From positions 1-5,390 of the forward strand of contig CAZCEC010000146.1 of assembly GCA_964497615.1 (NCBI GenBank): a stretch of DNA of 5,390 nt, read 5' to 3'. The translations under genes were made by a program, and so were the position numbers. The notes under the pieces are model-generated. The model did not search any database. It was not told the DNA's origin and worked only from the letters and a program-made list of their open reading frames with translations. This DNA is from CAZCEC01 sp964497615 (GTDB taxonomy: Bacteria; Chloroflexota; Anaerolineae; Anaerolineales; UBA6663). Shown piece after piece: positions 5,083 through 5,390 of the stretch. How positions within the stretch are numbered: the stretch's first letter is position 1; every line of letters begins with the position of its first letter.

Positions 5083-5390
5083 ATGGCACGCGTGAGGATT
5101 GGCTATCTGGCGGCGGGGGTGGCCTTGGTGGCGGCGGGGGTGTACCTGGCGGCGGCGAACGGCGCGACGTGGCGGGCGGCGCTGGCAAGCCGGGGATGGT
5201 CCAGCACGACGGGCGAGGTGGTGTCGTCGGACGTGGTGGTGGTGGTGAACGAGGCGGGCGAGACCCAGTCGTATGGGGCGCGGGTGGTGTACACGTACCT
5301 GGTGGATGGGCGGCGGCACGAGAGCAACCGGGTGAGCTTCGGGCGGGGCGCGCTGCGCGAAGGGGGCGAGGTGACGGCGCTGGTAGCGCG
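5083..5390 (+). CDS. DUF3592-like membrane-anchored protein, 3' end cut by window
   Basis: The first 102 codons of a gene that runs off the window. Residues 6-25 form one hydrophobic Ala/Val/Leu-rich helix, either an uncleaved signal anchor or a transmembrane segment; the Arg residues at 3 and 5 favour the N-terminus being inside. After it come RGWSSTTGEVVSSDVVV (37-53), then ARVVYTYLVDGRRHESNRVSF (key residues Tyr70, Tyr72, Gly76, Arg83, Phe86) and a Gly-rich turn before EVTALVAR. This order of a Trp followed by TGEV, a YxYxVDG strand pair and SNRVSFG is the pattern of DUF3592, a family of small membrane-associated beta-domain proteins with no established function. The ATG at 5083 is the first start and has no Shine-Dalgarno site; a GTG at 5092 is an in-frame alternative. 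The gene follows the terminator-like hairpin and probably has its own promoter. Confidence 0.75.
   Translation, partial: MARVRIGYLAAGVALVAAGVYLAAANGATWRAALASRGWSSTTGEVVSSDVVVVVNEAGETQSYGARVVYTYLVDGRRHESNRVSFGRGALREGGEVTALVA

Overview
The window comes from a GC-rich bacterium. All recognisable genes lie on the + strand, which carries far more G than C (for example 31 G against 12 C at 4681-4740). The taxon cannot be fixed from the sequence. The mannosidase and the regulator recall families I associate with Bacillota and Chloroflexota, while the hairpin-rich intergenic DNA resembles repeats seen in several large-genome phyla, including Planctomycetota. No phage, plasmid or transposase gene is visible.

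Layout: (1) 1-171 is a short G-rich leader with no identifiable gene and one strong 11-bp inverted repeat. (2) 172-3333 encodes a full-length cytoplasmic GH38 alpha-mannosidase with its zinc and nucleophile residues intact. (3) 3334-3855 is a 522-bp non-coding interval. It holds four and a half copies of a strict 53-bp tandem repeat that starts at the base after the mannosidase stop codon, then a pair of REP-like hairpins, then two similar 15-bp palindromes ahead of the next gene. (4) 3856-4953 encodes an XRE/Cro-type DNA-binding protein whose C-terminal half is seven repeats of about 29 residues, probably a helical solenoid. (5) 4954-5082 contains two mutually exclusive RNA hairpins followed by a short T-rich stretch, resembling a terminator or attenuator. 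(6) 5083 to the window edge is the start of a membrane-anchored DUF3592-like protein, cut off by the window.

The three genes do not form an obvious pathway. The mannosidase is a catabolic enzyme, the regulator may control itself or a neighbour, and the DUF3592 protein has no known function. The most noteworthy parts are the repeat-rich interval after the mannosidase, the HTH plus seven-repeat architecture, and the alternative-hairpin leader before the DUF3592 gene. I see no clear evidence of a wholly new system.
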